Shown here piece after piece: positions 1 to 14,308 of a DNA stretch of 64,000 nt. The position numbers and the translations under genes are program-made. This DNA is from Setophaga petechia (Eukaryota; Chordata; Aves; Passeriformes; Parulidae), in assembly GCA_024362935.1 (NCBI GenBank), contig JANCRA010000012.1:310001-374000 (forward strand). Reading direction: 5' to 3'. The notes under the pieces were generated by a model, which saw only the letters and a list, made by a program, of their open reading frames with translations, was not told the DNA's origin and made no database searches. Numbering within the stretch: the first letter of the stretch is position 1; the number at the start of each line of letters is the position of its first letter.

Positions 1-401
1 AAAAAAGTATTTTAATTTTTTTAACAGTATTTTTAATAAAAATCACATCCAGTATATTTGTAGAATTCTCCCAGAGGTACTTGAAGGTAGGATTCTTGTT
101 AATGATTGGTCTTGTATCCACTAGTTTTGAGGACTTAGTATAGGCTGAAGCTGCATAAACTTAAATCTGCTGGACTCCATAACAAGAAAATAAAGATTTC
201 CCTATAACTTCTTTTTGAGTCTGTTAAAAAGCACAGCACTGCAAATTCCTCTCAGAGAATTCAAGGCCATACATTTTGACAACCATCAGTATGTTAGAGA
301 GGCAGGGATGGATCTCTTGTGACTGATGGGAACCTACTGCAAACCCCAAAACTTCAGCGATTGAATAATTGTCCTGAGATTACCCAGTTAAAACAGCAGC
401 G

Positions 402-422
402 ACAACAACAACAACAACAACT
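402..422. repeat. (ACA)n microsatellite
   Basis: About seven uninterrupted ACA/CAA units. Confidence 0.95.
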
Positions 423-1123
423 TTAAACCAGTTTTAAGAAAAAGTAACTTTCCCATTAGTAACAATAGCAGTGAAAGGGCAATGCATCTCTTGCAGATCT
501 CGTTTGGTACTACTGCCACATTCTTTGCTGTTGTCTATGCAAGAGTAAAGCAGTAAGTGTTTATTATACATTTTTTCCAAATCATCAGATAACGGCAGCC
601 AACCACTTTAACAAAAATGTTTGTCTCGCTATTTCCTCCTCTCTCCTTATTCACAGCCCATCCAGCTCCTGTAAGGGCATGCATTACTCACTTCATTTTC
701 CAGAGATACCTCTTTCAAAGTAAAAAATAAGAGAAAAGGAAAGGCTGGGGTTGACTCTGTGAGACCCTTGTATTTATTCACACTTATTGTGCATGACTGT
801 ACACTGGTAAATCATATTAGCAGCCCGTCTCCCCATCAAGCTGCTACTTGCTTTCCAGCCCTGGGAAGGTTCAACAAATCAACAGGAGCACGGAAAACAG
901 AACATCAGTCTAATCTAGTGTTTAAGGTGAAGTTTTCAAACCCAATCTAAGAAGATCTTTAGAGCAAGCAACAAGCTGAAGGGCTCAGAAGGTGGTATTG
1001 ACAATGAAAGAGTGTTGAAATATTGAGAAGCGCAGCACTTGTGCATTTTTAATAACAAGAGGGTCAACAAGGACACAGCTCCCTCAGTGCCAATAGTTGC
1101 CACACCAGGGCTATAAACGCTCT

Positions 1124-1165
1124 CAGTTCATCAGATTTCTTAAACAGTTCATCAGCTTTCTTAAA
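1124..1165. repeat. 21-bp tandem duplication, two copies
   Basis: CAGTTCATCAGATTTCTTAAA is followed directly by the same 21 bp with one change (A to C at position 12). Confidence 0.95.
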
Positions 1166-1249
1166 CACCCTAAACCCCCTCAGCAGACCTTTAGTCTTAA
1201 ATTAACAAACCAAAGCAATGAAAGAGGGTGCAGCTTGAATGGCCAGCAT

Positions 1250-1430
1250 TGATCCCCAACGGGGCTCGGCGCAGCTACAGGCACTGAAAAACTCGTTCCA
1301 TTGTCAGGAGGAATTGACAAACCTCCTGGCCTAAATAGTCCAGCTCAGACGGGCTGGAGGCACGCAGCTGTAAAGGGCTCCCCTCGCCCCGCTCCCAGCG
1401 CTCACAATGCGCCAGGCATGAGCTCTTTGT
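1250..1430. other. CpG-rich patch in intron
   Basis: A roughly 180-bp stretch with about ten CpG dinucleotides (for example CGGGGCTCGGCGCAG and CCTCGCCCCGCTCCCAGCGC), in contrast to CpG-poor surroundings. It is too short for a classical CpG island. It could be an intragenic regulatory element or unmethylated patch; no promoter motif is evident. Confidence 0.4.
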
Positions 1431-2573
1431 CAGGCCCAGACTCTGCAATTTTCTAACAAGGATTAAAGTTGTTTCTCGGCAGTGCTAGTGAAAAGCGATT
1501 TAGCAACATACCGTGCTTTCTTCAGGCAAGTTAAAGAGAAGTAGTTAAGGAATTTCATTATTCTGCTGACCAGTGGAAACACAAAACAAATATAATAAAT
1601 ATTCACCACCTTTCTGGGTGCCTGAGCTATAGCATTCGCAGAATGGTTCAATTAAATATAACACTTATTGGCTGAAAGCAAGCACTTCAAATTTATTTTT
1701 GAAGATTTATAAAAAGGTGCAGCTGTTTGCCACCTGGAAGGAGGCTCAATACATAGCAATACACAATGGCTTAGTCCTTCCAGGGCTGGTATCCCTAACG
1801 CCTAAGCCACAAGACCCCGTTGAGTTTCTATACCTTGACTGCTCTTGATAAATGGGCATTGTCACAATGCTTTCTCCACTGAGTATGGCAGGGGAACAGC
1901 GTTTCTAGGAACTGCATTTTATGTTCCTGGGGAAGTCTTTATCACACTATTGATCAGGAATTTAGTAGCTCAGACAATAACAGGATGTTTCTACTTCCTT
2001 CAGCTTTACTTGCCCTACCAGAAACAGTAACAGCAAGTACACTTCTCACTAAAGACACTGTACACTAACTGCAGTATAAGCTAAAATGAGAAAATAATAA
2101 TGAGCTAATATAAGACAAAACATGAGCATGTTAAAATTTAAGTGCTAAAATGCCTAGTTTTTATTAAAGGTCAATGCTATTATATTGCTTCAAGTTTATG
2201 ACAGCACTACAAGTAGACCATGGAACTTTTAGGACATTAAAAAAAAAAAAAATTAATTATTTCTTAAAAATGCAAACAGCAAAAGCTGAAAAAAAGGCCC
2301 TGATTTAAGTTTCATAATTAGTTTCTCTTTTTGTAAAATATGAGTAGTCATACTAATTGCCTTTGTTGAATGTTAAAGATAATGAGGGACACAAATGTAA
2401 TTTGTAGTGTTTTTGAAAATACTCAGAGGTTTAGAAGTTACAGCTTTATTTTCAGGTTAGGTATATTTTTCAAGTTAGATAGATATCATCCACTTAAATG
2501 AGGATTTTCATCTCAGCAATGATGAGTTGATACACTCTTCTGAAAGCTGGGAAGTCTTGGTAACTCTGAAAGT

Positions 2574-2594
2574 ACCCCCCAGATCATGGGGGGT
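2574..2594. repeat. C6/G6 hairpin
   Basis: ACCCCCC, AGATCAT, GGGGGGT; a short G/C-only stem in AT-rich intron. Confidence 0.9.
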
Positions 2595-4618
2595 CATCAT
2601 GATGCCACCACATTTATTCCTTTTGCATCTTTTTTATCCCCGAGGAACTTCTATTTAAGATAAACTGAAAGGAATCAAAATTAAAGTATGAGTGGAAAAT
2701 CCATGGAGTTGGCCTTGTTGGAACCACAGGATTATCAGGAAGGACAAACAAATGAAGCTTTCCCCTATGCAAAAAATATCAGACATTTAAAAGCCCCTGA
2801 TCTGGAAAATGCCAAAGACTAAATCAATACTGTATCAAGTGCAAAAACTCTATCTCTATTCCCCATTTCGCTAAAGTCCCTTCCTACATTTTCATTCAAG
2901 GACTTGTCCAGAAGTCTTCCCATTCCTGTGTCACTTCTGCTGCAGTGCTCCTATGTTCCCTGGACCTCTGACACATTCCTCTTTAACCTCACCAGTGTCT
3001 TACCCTCCAAATGCTTGGCAACATTTATACAGGAACCTTCCTGGAAACATCTCAGGCTTTCATCCAGCTTCATGTTTTGCCTCCTCCTCCGGGCCCGGAA
3101 TGCTAAGTCATGTTTTGAACTTTGTCTTAGGAATGTGCAACAATGTTAGCCTAAGTCATAGGTATATGTATCAGGAAAGGAGAGGTGAGAAAGGAATCAG
3201 ACACCACTATCTGCTTCAACACTTAAACTTCTGATATAAGATTTCCTAAGTTTAGTGATTTGAAATTACAAACTCTGTTTTGGTACTTGCAACGCCCCCT
3301 CACCTTTAATTTTTTCCTACCCTTTCCACCCTCCAACCCCCATTTTTTGTTTTTGCTTTTGTTTTTTTAATCTGATTCTAGTAGATTTAAGAACTTGCTT
3401 CTTGCACACTACTTGACCAAGGAAGAAAGCTTTTCTTTCTTCCAGTGGGACGCTTCCTTTCGCTTTCTTTTGCCTCCCTTTTTTTTGTGCCATTACTCCA
3501 GCCTCCCAGGAAGCTCAGAAAGAATTTTGTTTTTCTTAAGAACAAATACTTTAGTCTCTAGCCAGTCTCTTTTCTGCCTATTTGAATGAAGGATTCCCAC
3601 TGCCACTCCCAAAGCCATCGGGGAAAGGGAAAGGAACTCAACAGAAAAAAGGACCCAAACCTTGGTGGAAAGACCTTGTTCAGAAAGACTTTTGACAACA
3701 AACAAGTGAACAGTTGTTGGATGAGATATTTTGATGATAAAAGGAAACAAAATTAATTTTCAGAAATCATTAACGAGAAGAAAAGAAAAACCATGGCTCA
3801 TTTAAAAGCATACTAAGCATCTTTGAAATTCTTGATCAAAAAGGATATATAGTTCTGAAAAACCAAAGAACATCTAACGTATGAAAAGCTTATCTTTTAG
3901 AAGGAAAGTAATTTTTAAATATTTTTGGCTTCTAATTAGAAGATGGCTAGTTGCTATAGAACTGCTGCCAAATCACAAATAAATATACACTTTTAAGGCA
4001 AAATATACAGTACTCATATATGCCTGTATTTCATATTAGTTGTTAAACAGCAATTTATAATATATGCTACTTTATAATGTTTGTGACATTTTTTGGTTTT
4101 CTGGCTTCTTCACATATGAAAACTGAAAAAACTGAAAAACTGTAAGTTTGCAAAATCAGCCACACGTAAGTTCCTTCCATATCTGGACATATGTAATGCT
4201 ACTGTTCTGATTTTAAACAGTAGGTACTAGCATGATGCTCCTGACTGTGAGAGACTAACAGTATAAACAGCTCCACTCTGGATACACACTGCATCTGTGA
4301 ACAAAACTTCCATAGGTTATTCTGGTGCTAAACTCTGTGGAGCAAACACTGTCAGTCTTGCTACACTGTGTTGTGTTGCAATTTGGGCATATCCACAAAC
4401 ATCCTCCAAGGCACAGAACTGAGAACATCACTTGAGTGACCCTGAAATGAAAGCCAGCTTGGATCCTCAAAATAAACAAATTAACATCATGCAAAATGAC
4501 CAAGTTGTTACTCATTAAACACTTGCCTCTTGTTATCAGGCTCTAGTTTTAAAAGCCCTACAAATATATTTAGTGGTACAAATGCTAAGCAGACTTCCTA
4601 AGTGAATGTCTAACATTA

Positions 4619-5053
4619 TAGAATCATAGAATGGTTTGAGTTGGAAGGGATATTAAAGATAATTTAGTTCCAATCCTCCTGCCAATCCAGCAGACCAAAC
4701 TGCTCAAGGTCCCAATCCAACCTGACCTTCAACACCTTCAGGGATGGGGCATCTCCAGCCTCTCTGGGCAACTTGTTCCAATGGCTCACTACCCTCTGAG
4801 TAAGTACTTTCTTTCTAACACCTAATCTAAACCTACACTCTTTCAGTTTAAATCCACTGTCCCTTGTTGTGCCACTACACGTCCCTATAAAAAGTCTCTC
4901 TCCCTCCTTTTTATAAGCCTCTTTATTGTATACTGGAAGGCTCCTCTAAGGTCTCCCTGGAGCCTTCTCTTCTCCAGGCTGAACAACCCCAGCTCTCCCA
5001 GCCTGTCTTCATAGGAGAGATGCTCCAGCCCTTGTATCATCTTTGGGGCCCTC
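4619..5053 (-). mobile_element. CR1 LINE, 5'-truncated 3' end copy
   Basis: Starting with AGAATCATAGAATGGTTTGA, the reverse complement of a CR1 3' terminus, the sequence continues through text typical of avian CR1 tails (GGGCATCTCCAGCCTCTCTG, CTTCTCTTCTCCAGGCTGAA, CAGCTCTCCCAGCCTGTCTT). The element is inserted in minus orientation, the same as the host gene, and is truncated at its 5' side near 5053 after a GGCCCTC motif. Divergence is modest, so it is younger than the other CR1 relics in the window. It has no coding capacity. This copy is the strongest evidence that the organism is a bird. Confidence 0.93.
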
Positions 5054-8000
5054 AGTAAGGCTAAAGGTCTGGGTTCACTCTGCCTGTAAGGTATGCAGTC
5101 AAGACACCCATCTCTCCTTTAGCCCACTCATCCAGAACTCCCTGGGGACTTCTCACTCCCTGGAGTGAGATATCATCAAAGGGACCACAGGAGCCCTCCT
5201 GTTAGCTTCTCCCTTAAGTAAGAATATTCTTCATCTCCGTACCAGAAGTGAGATAGGCTGAAACTGGGCCAGAATCTGTGCTGTAGCTTTTACATTCATT
5301 TTAGTACACTTTGTCCTAGAATCTTCTACTTAAGACTCCCTGCTCCTTGTGGAGTGAGGTCAAGTACATATTTTTTATTACAGTATTTAAACCACCCTGA
5401 GCTCTTCTGAGTGAATATTTACAGGCAGCTCATTTCTTTCCACCTCATCAATCTTGACTCCTCCATTTACTCTTTATGTTACTGCAGTGCCATGTGGCAG
5501 AGCTGGATGTAGCTGTGAAGCTGACAGGGAGATGCACACTGCTGCAGCTACTCCTCTCTTCACCACAGCAACTGGGCACTACACTGACCTAATGTGGAGC
5601 AGAGGTCCAGCCTCCTACCTCCCTCCTTCTTCTCTTCTCCCCTTTCTCTTTGGATAAAATGCCCTTGGACTGGGCAGGTGCCTGGTTTGCTCCATTCCAT
5701 CCCGTACCCTGTTGCCCAGGAACACTCTTTCAGCTATGTAAATTTTACAGCTGTGTTGGGGTGGTTTTTTAAGCCGATTTTTATCTGTATTATTTTTACT
5801 TTTTTTCCTTGTTCTTTAAGTGCAGTATAATGCAAAAGAAAGTCACTGCAATGTAAATTAAGAAAATATACCTTGAAACACCTGAAAATCATTTAAAGAA
5901 AGTCATCTCTGTAAAGTTCAACACTTCTGCACATTTAAACCACCACTAAAGCTTTGGCTTCCCATGACTGAAGAGGTGAAGAAGGTCTTTCCACTGACAA
6001 ATCTGTGTCAGAGCACTCTGCAGCATCCTTATCTATTCTGATTTGTAACATAGCAACCTCTTTGTGTTATACCTGACTCGTTATAGTAAAACCAGATTAT
6101 TCTTATGGTTTCTGGTACTATTTTTCTTTTAATGTGATCAACAATGTGGTTGTGTGTCTATTTGTGAACACTTACAAAGAGTTTTGTTTTACTTTCCTTT
6201 TTCAAATAAGCTTGACCCAAATGAAATACAAGTATAAACATCAAACCTGCAAGTAAGGTTTGAGAAGCCACAAGGTTCTCCTGCTGTTTATACGTGTGTG
6301 AATTACAGTACATCAAGAAATCAATATTCCCTAGATGGTGCTTGTGCCTGGCACTTCATGGTGAACAAACATTAGGTAAGACAATACAAATGGTACAATC
6401 CTTATTGATTTCTCTTGACTGTGTAGAATGTGAAAGCTGCAGCCACAGTTAACACTTACTGACAGCCTCATCTGAAGTTTCAGTGCTATTTTATATTTTT
6501 ATAGTTGTCCATGCTCAATTGATTCTATTAAGTTGCTAGACACATTTCAAGCCATCTAGGTAAGAAGAAAAAGTGCAGTGCCTGGAATGAGATGCTGCTA
6601 CTTTATGCCTAAGTGGGATAAAAAGGTTAAAGGACTAAATTGGGCCTGGATGTTGGAAGGAGCTCTCTTTTATTCGACAGAATTGTTATTGTTTTTAATG
6701 AATGGATATTGTGAGTGACGGATAGATCCATATAACTAAGTTAATAAACGAATGAACAGTATATACCAGAAATGCATAGGAGAAAACTGTACTGGAAGCT
6801 CCCAGTATTATAGACCCTCCCCAAACGTACAAGCAAAAACCCTTTGTGGTTCTATTTGATTGAAAAACTTCCCTCAGGGGAAAAAAAAATCAGATGGGTT
6901 TTAAAATATTAAGTTTAGGATTTTTTTTTCTCCTCATTTTTCCTGTTGTGACTTGTAACACCCATTTAAAATTGCTTTTTAAGACCAATATATACTTTGT
7001 TCTTTATTTCCTTTCTAAAAAAGTGAGCTTCTCACACAAGTCAGGGAACTTAGAGGGTAGTGCAGTATAAGGAATTCTGAATACCAGGGCTATGAGTTTT
7101 AGTGCCCTAAAAATAATCTTCTATTTTCCTTTTATATCCAGAGAGCACTTTTAGCAAGATATCAAAATATCTATTTCATAGTTTCTTACTTCCCAGCTGG
7201 AAAAATTTAATAAGATTGAATTGGTGTGAAAAAGGTGTCAGACATCCCTTCCATGAATACTAAATGCAGACTGGACTATGGAATATTTAATGTCTTGGGA
7301 AAATAATTTTTGTATCTTTTTGGGTGGTGTGGTACACAACAAAATGGAAATTCAGGAATTAAGAATGGCATAAAGAATGAAGACATGTGAAAGTGTATCA
7401 TATCAAAGCCATATAAAATACCGTCATATTATGTCATTGTGTTTCTCTAGAGAAAACACTATCAGCTGCAGTACAAAACAGCTTACAAAGTGCTGAATAT
7501 TCTGATCCTGAAGCAAGAAACCCTGAAGCACATGCTTTACTTTAAGTATGTTGTGATTGTACTCAGTTCAACAGAACTGAGCTTTGCTGCAGTCACAGCA
7601 GCATAATCAGCACACTCTAAGAGTAGGCACTTTTTTTCTCAGCATAATCCAGAAAAAAAATCAAAGAAAACTTCTACACTAAATGAAAACAGAGGAAGGT
7701 TACATTTTTCAGATTTCAAATGAACTTTTTTTCTTTTATAGAGATTGCTACCTTGAGAAATGAGGTGAGTCTATTTGAAAACATCAGGAATAATTTAGTG
7801 AACTTTAAAAAGACTTTGAACTGTAAATGGAAAATGTTGCTTCCATCTTGCAGAAGAGTTTCCTATATTTGAGCATGTCAATATAACTTACTTTTCAGTG
7901 ACACTGCCTACAGTTTTCTTTAAAATTCTTTTACCAATAGAGAAACAACTGTTTCAAAAAGACAAAAAATTCTGTTAGATCACGAGACAACTACAGAGTG

Positions 8001-11000
8001 GTTTTCATATCACGAGCTTTCTATTTCCCCTATAAAGTAAGAGATGTAATTAAAGATGAGTTAAGACTTTGGTGAAAATCTAAAGAGCATCGGCAAATCT
8101 GAGCACTGCTCAGCTTTTCAATTGCTTTTCTACTTCTCGGTTCTTTTAAATGGTTTTCTATGGCAGGAACATTTTTCTTAATTAGTCACAGCTAATTACT
8201 GTTCTGGCATAGACAAGTAATCAGAAATGTCAGAGCTGCAAGGCTACATCTCCCTAATCCTTTGATAATAATTTAGCCTCCTGGGAGGGCCTCAAGCTGC
8301 GGTAAGTAGTGGCTGACAATAAGGCAAAATTAGGTGGGCAGCAGACCATTAGGATAGAAAAATAAAAAGCACTACCAAATCCTGCTGAGCACCATCAGGC
8401 AACTAACTACACTGCCAGATGAGGTGCCTGTTTAAGCCTGTGTTGTTAATTAGCTGATTCTACCAGACCTGCCACATATGTCCAGGTGCATCATGCAAAG
8501 ATGCGTATTTCTGGGTTTGCGCCAAAGGACAATTTTGCACTGTGATCAAATTTCAAGAATCTGAGAAAGAAGCCCACATATTTCTTGAAGATTACTCTGA
8601 GTTATCAAAGAAATAAGAAGATCAACAAGCTACAATCCATTTTTGTTGAGTATTTTTTTAAGTAATTAGGCACGGTCCTCTCATGTTTCACAGAGGTTAA
8701 TACAAACACAGCTTTTGATTCAAATGTGGCCTTTAACCAAGTAGACCTTTTGTCAAATCACACACTTGCAAATAATTACATAACAACAAAAGTGAAGATT
8801 ACTTATTAAAATTAGCGTGACAGGAAGTAATTTGAGAATAAGGAAAAAAAAATCCACAATTGAAATTTTCTAGAAAAACATTGTTGACTACTAAATATTA
8901 CAAAAATAGTGCTTTTGAGGTAGACATAAGCAGCACAAGGAGTTGCTACTACTGAAAACTCAATTTAAATTAAGTGTTCCTCTTAGCTGTGAAACACCAC
9001 AATTTGCACATTTTTAAACACTTTTTTTGTAATAGGTCAGAAAATCTATAGAAATTAGGCAATTGAATAAAGCATTTGGCAAACAGAACGAATGGCAAAC
9101 AGAAATTAGTCAGATGAGTACTTCGTATCTCCATTTAGCCACTGAACAGAGCACATATCATAATAACCTTTGAAAAATAATTAAGACCTCAAATAATCTC
9201 AAGTACCTCATTGAACTTGAATTGTTCCATCCCTGCTACTAATGGAAAATGAAAATAATGGTTGGAATATGGGAACATCACTAGCATTTAATAAACATTC
9301 CAGGCAAAATACAAGCAGTTTTTCAACAGAAAAAAAATATCCCATTACATCTGAACTTTTGAAATACAAAAGCCAAACCCAGCAATGTAAATATGAAGTG
9401 CTTAAGCTTTTAAATGGGTTATGAAGATGCTCAGTCTTTCTGCACTCCAAAGACAGTTGTATGAGTTTTCTGCCATATACAACTCTTGTACAGCTTGTTG
9501 AATTGCTACCATGCATGAGGACACAGCCTCCAGGAAGTCCTCCCACATGGGCAGTCCCTGCAAAGTCAGCAGGAATACTGCATCCCACCACACCAGTTTA
9601 GCACCCAGAGGAGATGGGCAACATCTGCTCACAGGTGCCATCTGGTACAAGATAACTATGGGCACCACTTTGCCACTGCTCACCTTTCCAGGATGTGCAC
9701 TCCAACTATTTTATGTGTTTATGGTACACTTGGGAAGAGGTTTCCCAGAAATTATGGCCTAAAAAAATTGGAAGCCTTTTCAGTTATATCAATGGCTGAA
9801 CATTGATCCATTAAAGCTGTTCTCTGAAACTATTTTTTATTTCTCAGAGCAACAATCACTAATTGCATAAAGATGTCATCGCACATATAGACTTAATAAA
9901 ACTGTAATCATACATCTGTTTACACAATCAGTTTTCCACAACAGACACAAAATAACCCGTTAGATAATGCTCTCAATGGCAAATACACCAATAAGGAATC
10001 TGAAGCAAAAATGTCAGGAATGACTCTTTTTGAATATCCATACTTCACATGCAAATCACAGGTACAAGAAAGTGAGAATCTACCCAGGTGGCACTTAGGA
10101 ACTAGACATTACTACAGAAAGTAAGTATTGCATCGATCTTTTTACAAGAGCTGTATGCAAAATTTAAAAAATGTTTTTCCAAGAGGTTTGTTCAACTAAA
10201 TCCAATTTTGTTTAGAGAAAGTAGTTTTTAATTTACAAGTCTGATATATATTAAAATCCTCAAGATTTATTAGTCCCATCTTAAAAATTCTAGTAGAAAC
10301 ATGAATCTAAGTCTAGCCAATGGAAATAACCTGGCATATTTATGGACCTGCATTTATTAAAGTTAATGGTAAAAGGCCTATTGATTTTCAAAAGGTAAAA
10401 CCAGATCCCACGGGAATTTCATAGTTGGGTATTTTTAAAATCTGATAATTTTGTGATCAGATACACAGCACCGTTTTTTGGTATGCTGCACAGATGCTCT
10501 TACATTATCCATGAAATGGATTGTCTTTATAAACAAGAGAGGCGTTAATAATAATTACTAATATTCTCTATTTATTCTAGTTTTGTACAATTATATTCTA
10601 ATTGTTTAATTTCTCCATTCACCAACTTGATTTACTGCCTTTTCTGAAAACAAATATTTAAAAAATTATTTACAAAAAAATAAAACTAATGTTAAATACT
10701 GTTTCTAAAACATTAACCCAGAACTACTGCAGAGCTTAATCATATGCAATAGATTATAAGCGTTTCAAGTGCTCTTTAAGAATTGTGATGTTAAAAACAA
10801 ATAAACACTACTCTCCATCCCCCCTGCGCCCTCAACTATAGGCTGTTACTGCATGAGAGAAGGAGATAAATGTCCTGAATCCCTGTGACAGAAGGAATTT
10901 GACAAGCAAAATTCTCAGCTGATTTTAGGAAGAAGATCATGTCCCATACTGCAAAGGGAGGCAAAGTCTTTGATAAAATGACCAAGTGAAAAATCTTTGT

Positions 11001-11988
11001 GACTTCAAACCTGGTGACTAGTTCTGAGAAGAGGAAGGCAGCACACCGACCTAGGAGAGACCAATGCTACCAGGAGCACCTGGACATATAACTCTGCCTG
11101 CTGTCTGTAGTCTTTCTGGAGGAGGTAATAATGAAATGTATCCAGGAGCTGAGTTTTACAATGGAAATGAAGGGAAAAAAAATCCACATTGGTTCGGCTG
11201 CATGATCAGCAGATAGACTGAAGTACAAGATTTAAATGGTTTAAAAATGGTGCTGAAAAAACTACCAGCCCAGTCAAAGTCACCGTAGATTTGAACCTCT
11301 TTCAAGGGTTCATATCACAAGCTGAAGTTCCATTCTCCTCATTTTCATATTTTGTATAGCAGGGCACTGCAGTTACAGGCTTACCCAACACTGCCATAAA
11401 ACACCACATATTTTTTTGTCTTCTCTCCAGTTTGAAACGACTCAGCTGGATTAAAAGTATTACAACTCCTAGCTTTAACATATTGTGACTCACTGTCAGG
11501 CACTTGACAGGCACTTAAATTTAAATTATCTTTGTTGTGCACATAACTTGTGTGACAGACAAGCTGTTCACTTGGTCACCCTAATAGCTGTTAGCAGCAT
11601 ATAGCAGCCCTGGATCAAGTCAGTGATATCTGGACATAAATAGTTTGCAATTATACATTTTTGTGGGGTTAAAATAGTGTCTCAGGCCTGATCTTCTCTA
11701 TATTTATAACTAAGACCTCTAGCACATAGAAAAGTCAGTTTTTTTGTTATTCTAGATGAGGTATTTCCCTGGCTGAAGCACAGGAAAGTGTACTTTTCCT
11801 CTTTTAATATGCTGATGATTACTTAGCTGATACTAATTTGATGTGTTTAAAGAGGAAAGTGATCTACAGCTCTAGCCAGTCCAATGGCTTCAAGTACATT
11901 TACATAAAAAAGTGAATATATTTTATTCTTTCTATTGAAATATAACTTGATAGATCTGAATTTATAAAAAGAGTACCTAGGTTTTCCT

Positions 11989-12014
11989 AAATAATAATAA
12001 TAATAACAATAATC
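11989..12014. repeat. (AAT)n microsatellite
   Basis: AAT units with a single C interruption. Confidence 0.93.
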
Positions 12015-14200
12015 TAAAAAGAATCAAAAATAATTTGCAAAATCTTGCTCAGTTATAATGTTCTAAATCTGAATTAATGTCAGGAAAGGTGAATTAACAG
12101 AGTGAGATTACTTTGTTTTACATTTCTGCATGCTATGAACTTCCATATTTGTTAATGCTTTTTTAATGCTGTATCTGTCCAATCAATAATATCTCCCAGT
12201 GTGATGTTACATAGAAATGTGATACCAGTATGTAGAAAGAAAAATAAAGACGCAAATAGGTATCTGATACAAAAAATACACATTATGTATATATTTTTTC
12301 TTTTCTTACAGATACCAGCATTGGTCACAGCAGCATACAATTTATACTACTGAGTAAAAGGGGATAGAAAAGGATTTGCAAAGGCAAGTGCTGTATCAGA
12401 GCTTGTGTCCATACAGGAGGTTTTCTTGTGCTGAAAAGCTGAATTGCTGAAATGAAATTCAGAAGAGGTCCTGAACCCATGGTAACTCAGCCCTACTGAA
12501 GCCCTGTCTGTGTGCTAGTGCTAAGCCAAAATCATGCCAGGAATTGTGCTGGATCCCTGGACAGTTCCCAGATCTGTGCCCAGGCCTTGGCCAGTGCCCC
12601 ACATTGACACAGTGAAAATCAGTCCCATCCCACTACATCAAAAAAGCCAATGTGGTCTCTCCAGTGAGAGTTAGATTTGGCCTTAGGCAGATAATTTTAT
12701 TAACATTCAGGAAATGACAACATAAGCAAAAATAACCCCAAAGAAAAACAAAAAAATAGAAACTTGAAAATGAAACATATGCTTGCAGATTCATTGCAAA
12801 AGCAAACTGAAGCAGAAGTTGCTAATACGGTTTTAGTACTTTGTGAAGGTGCCAGCTGGATGGATGATAATTTTTCTACCCCTGCAGGGCATCAAAGCTT
12901 TTATAAAATCATTCTTTTCACACATATTAGCACTTAGCTTATTAAAACAGATGATACTTTTTTTTTTTGTTTTGTAAAGATGCCTGGGAGTGTCTGGAAA
13001 TATAAAATCTGAGAGTTAAGTCTTATTTTGACCACCCAGCCTAACAAACAACAAACACTGACATGACATACCATGGCTGAGAGTCTATGTTATGGGACCT
13101 TCTGTGACTGCCACAACTGTAGTGTCACACTAAAGGCTGTGAATTGCTGTTATGAAAACATTTGCTGTAACTTGCATAATTAAATTAAACTGCCAGCAAA
13201 GCTTCCTAAAATACTTAGTAGATGACACAAATAAATACACTTCAAAGTCTACATTACGTTCCAGAATTAGTTTTGTAATAAATTCCATTTCACAGTGCAT
13301 TTCACAGAAGAGATGACTTCTTTTACTGCTCAAATTCCTATGTAATTGTGACTGAGATAATTGTCACGTAAACTGAGCCCAGCTTATAGTTAAATAGCTT
13401 TTATTTTACATATATTTTACATATGTAGTGCTTTAAATTTATACAAAAGGTACTATTTCAGCTGCCTACAGCTTCCCCTTCAGCCAATTACGAGAAGGAC
13501 ATACTAGACATAAATTAGTAGTCAGAACTTGAATGAACTGAAATGTGATCATTTCTAACAAACAGATGAGGAATCAGGGCAAAGGAATGAATGAAGAAGG
13601 CTGCAGAAGTTATCAAAGCTGAAGAAAATTACTGCGTGCACCTTGAGGATGAGGATCACTCTAAACTTACAGAAGTCAGATTAGAAATTTGAAAATGAGT
13701 TTGAAAATTCAGTAAATGTTTATAAATGTCAACTTCAAGAAATTAGAAGTCTTAAACTGGAAATCCATAAAACAAAATTCTAAAAGCCATTCCGCAGAAG
13801 TACCAGCCAAACCCACAGATGTACCTGGCATCTGTGTACTCCTTCTATATACCGGCAGGCAGGGATATATAATTAATTCTTGCTTTTCTTAATCTAGCAA
13901 AATTTGGTCTGCAATGGAATCCACAAACCACACCAATCCAATCCTCTCCATTAACAAATTAAAATCAAAAGATGGAATAGAATTGGACTACTCACAGTGG
14001 GAAAAATTACTGTTTCAAATAATAATATTTGACCAATTTTATTTGTCCTCTAGCACTTAAGTTTCACACAGAAAATATGAGCAAAAAAAATTATCAACAG
14101 AGCAGAATATCTAAACAGCTTGCTGAACACCATCAAAGTCCAGCTTATCCCTCCTGATGCAGTAGTGTTACAAGGACACTTTGCAAGGCTAGTTACTTAC

Positions 14201-14308
14201 ATCAAATAACTTCTCTATGTACATTTCCTCATTGACCTTTTCTCGAAGGATATCCTGGTTTTGCCGAACAAACATAATGTAGGTGTCTGCTAGATCCATT
14301 CCTGGTTT
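14201..14308 (-). CDS. CADPS2: CADPS2 internal exon, 36 codons, last in this window
   Basis: A 108-nt phase 0-0 exon with acceptor TTTTTTTCTTCACAG and donor GTAAGTAACT. It encodes [19 protein letters not shown], then [17 protein letters not shown]. The residues [14 protein letters not shown] are CADPS2-like; I recall VADAYVTFVRHSQD for CADPS, so this exon is the best evidence for the paralogue. It belongs to the C-terminal vesicle-targeting region. The family continues with QWY... and ends with an acidic tail, but those exons are not found in 1-14200. An intron longer than 14.2 kb must follow. Confidence 0.97.

Larger units (their letters stand above)
1..14200 (-). other. CADPS2: CADPS2 intron (partial), downstream of the KPGMD exon
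   Basis: No coding exon of CADPS2 or another gene could be found here on either strand. Open frames are short (up to 127 codons at 9208-9591 minus) and show no family motif. It holds one CR1 copy, a CpG-rich patch near 1250-1430, simple repeats at 402-422 and 11989-12014, a 21-bp tandem duplication at 1124-1165, and a stretch at 8225-8525 that looks like conserved non-coding sequence by composition only. Confidence 0.8.

Noticed and set aside
402..422. CRISPR-like short repeats
   Set aside because: Simple ACA microsatellite; no spaced repeats anywhere and the genome is vertebrate.
9208..9591. 127-codon minus-strand open frame with Cys-rich start
   Set aside because: No recognised domain, no splice context and overlapping frames on both strands; chance.
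12440..12660. Moderately GC-rich stretch that looked like a retroposon tail
   Set aside because: No recognisable family text or terminal signature.
1..14200. Last CADPS2 exons (QWY... to the acidic C-terminus)
   Set aside because: I looked for their reverse complements and found none; they must lie before the window.
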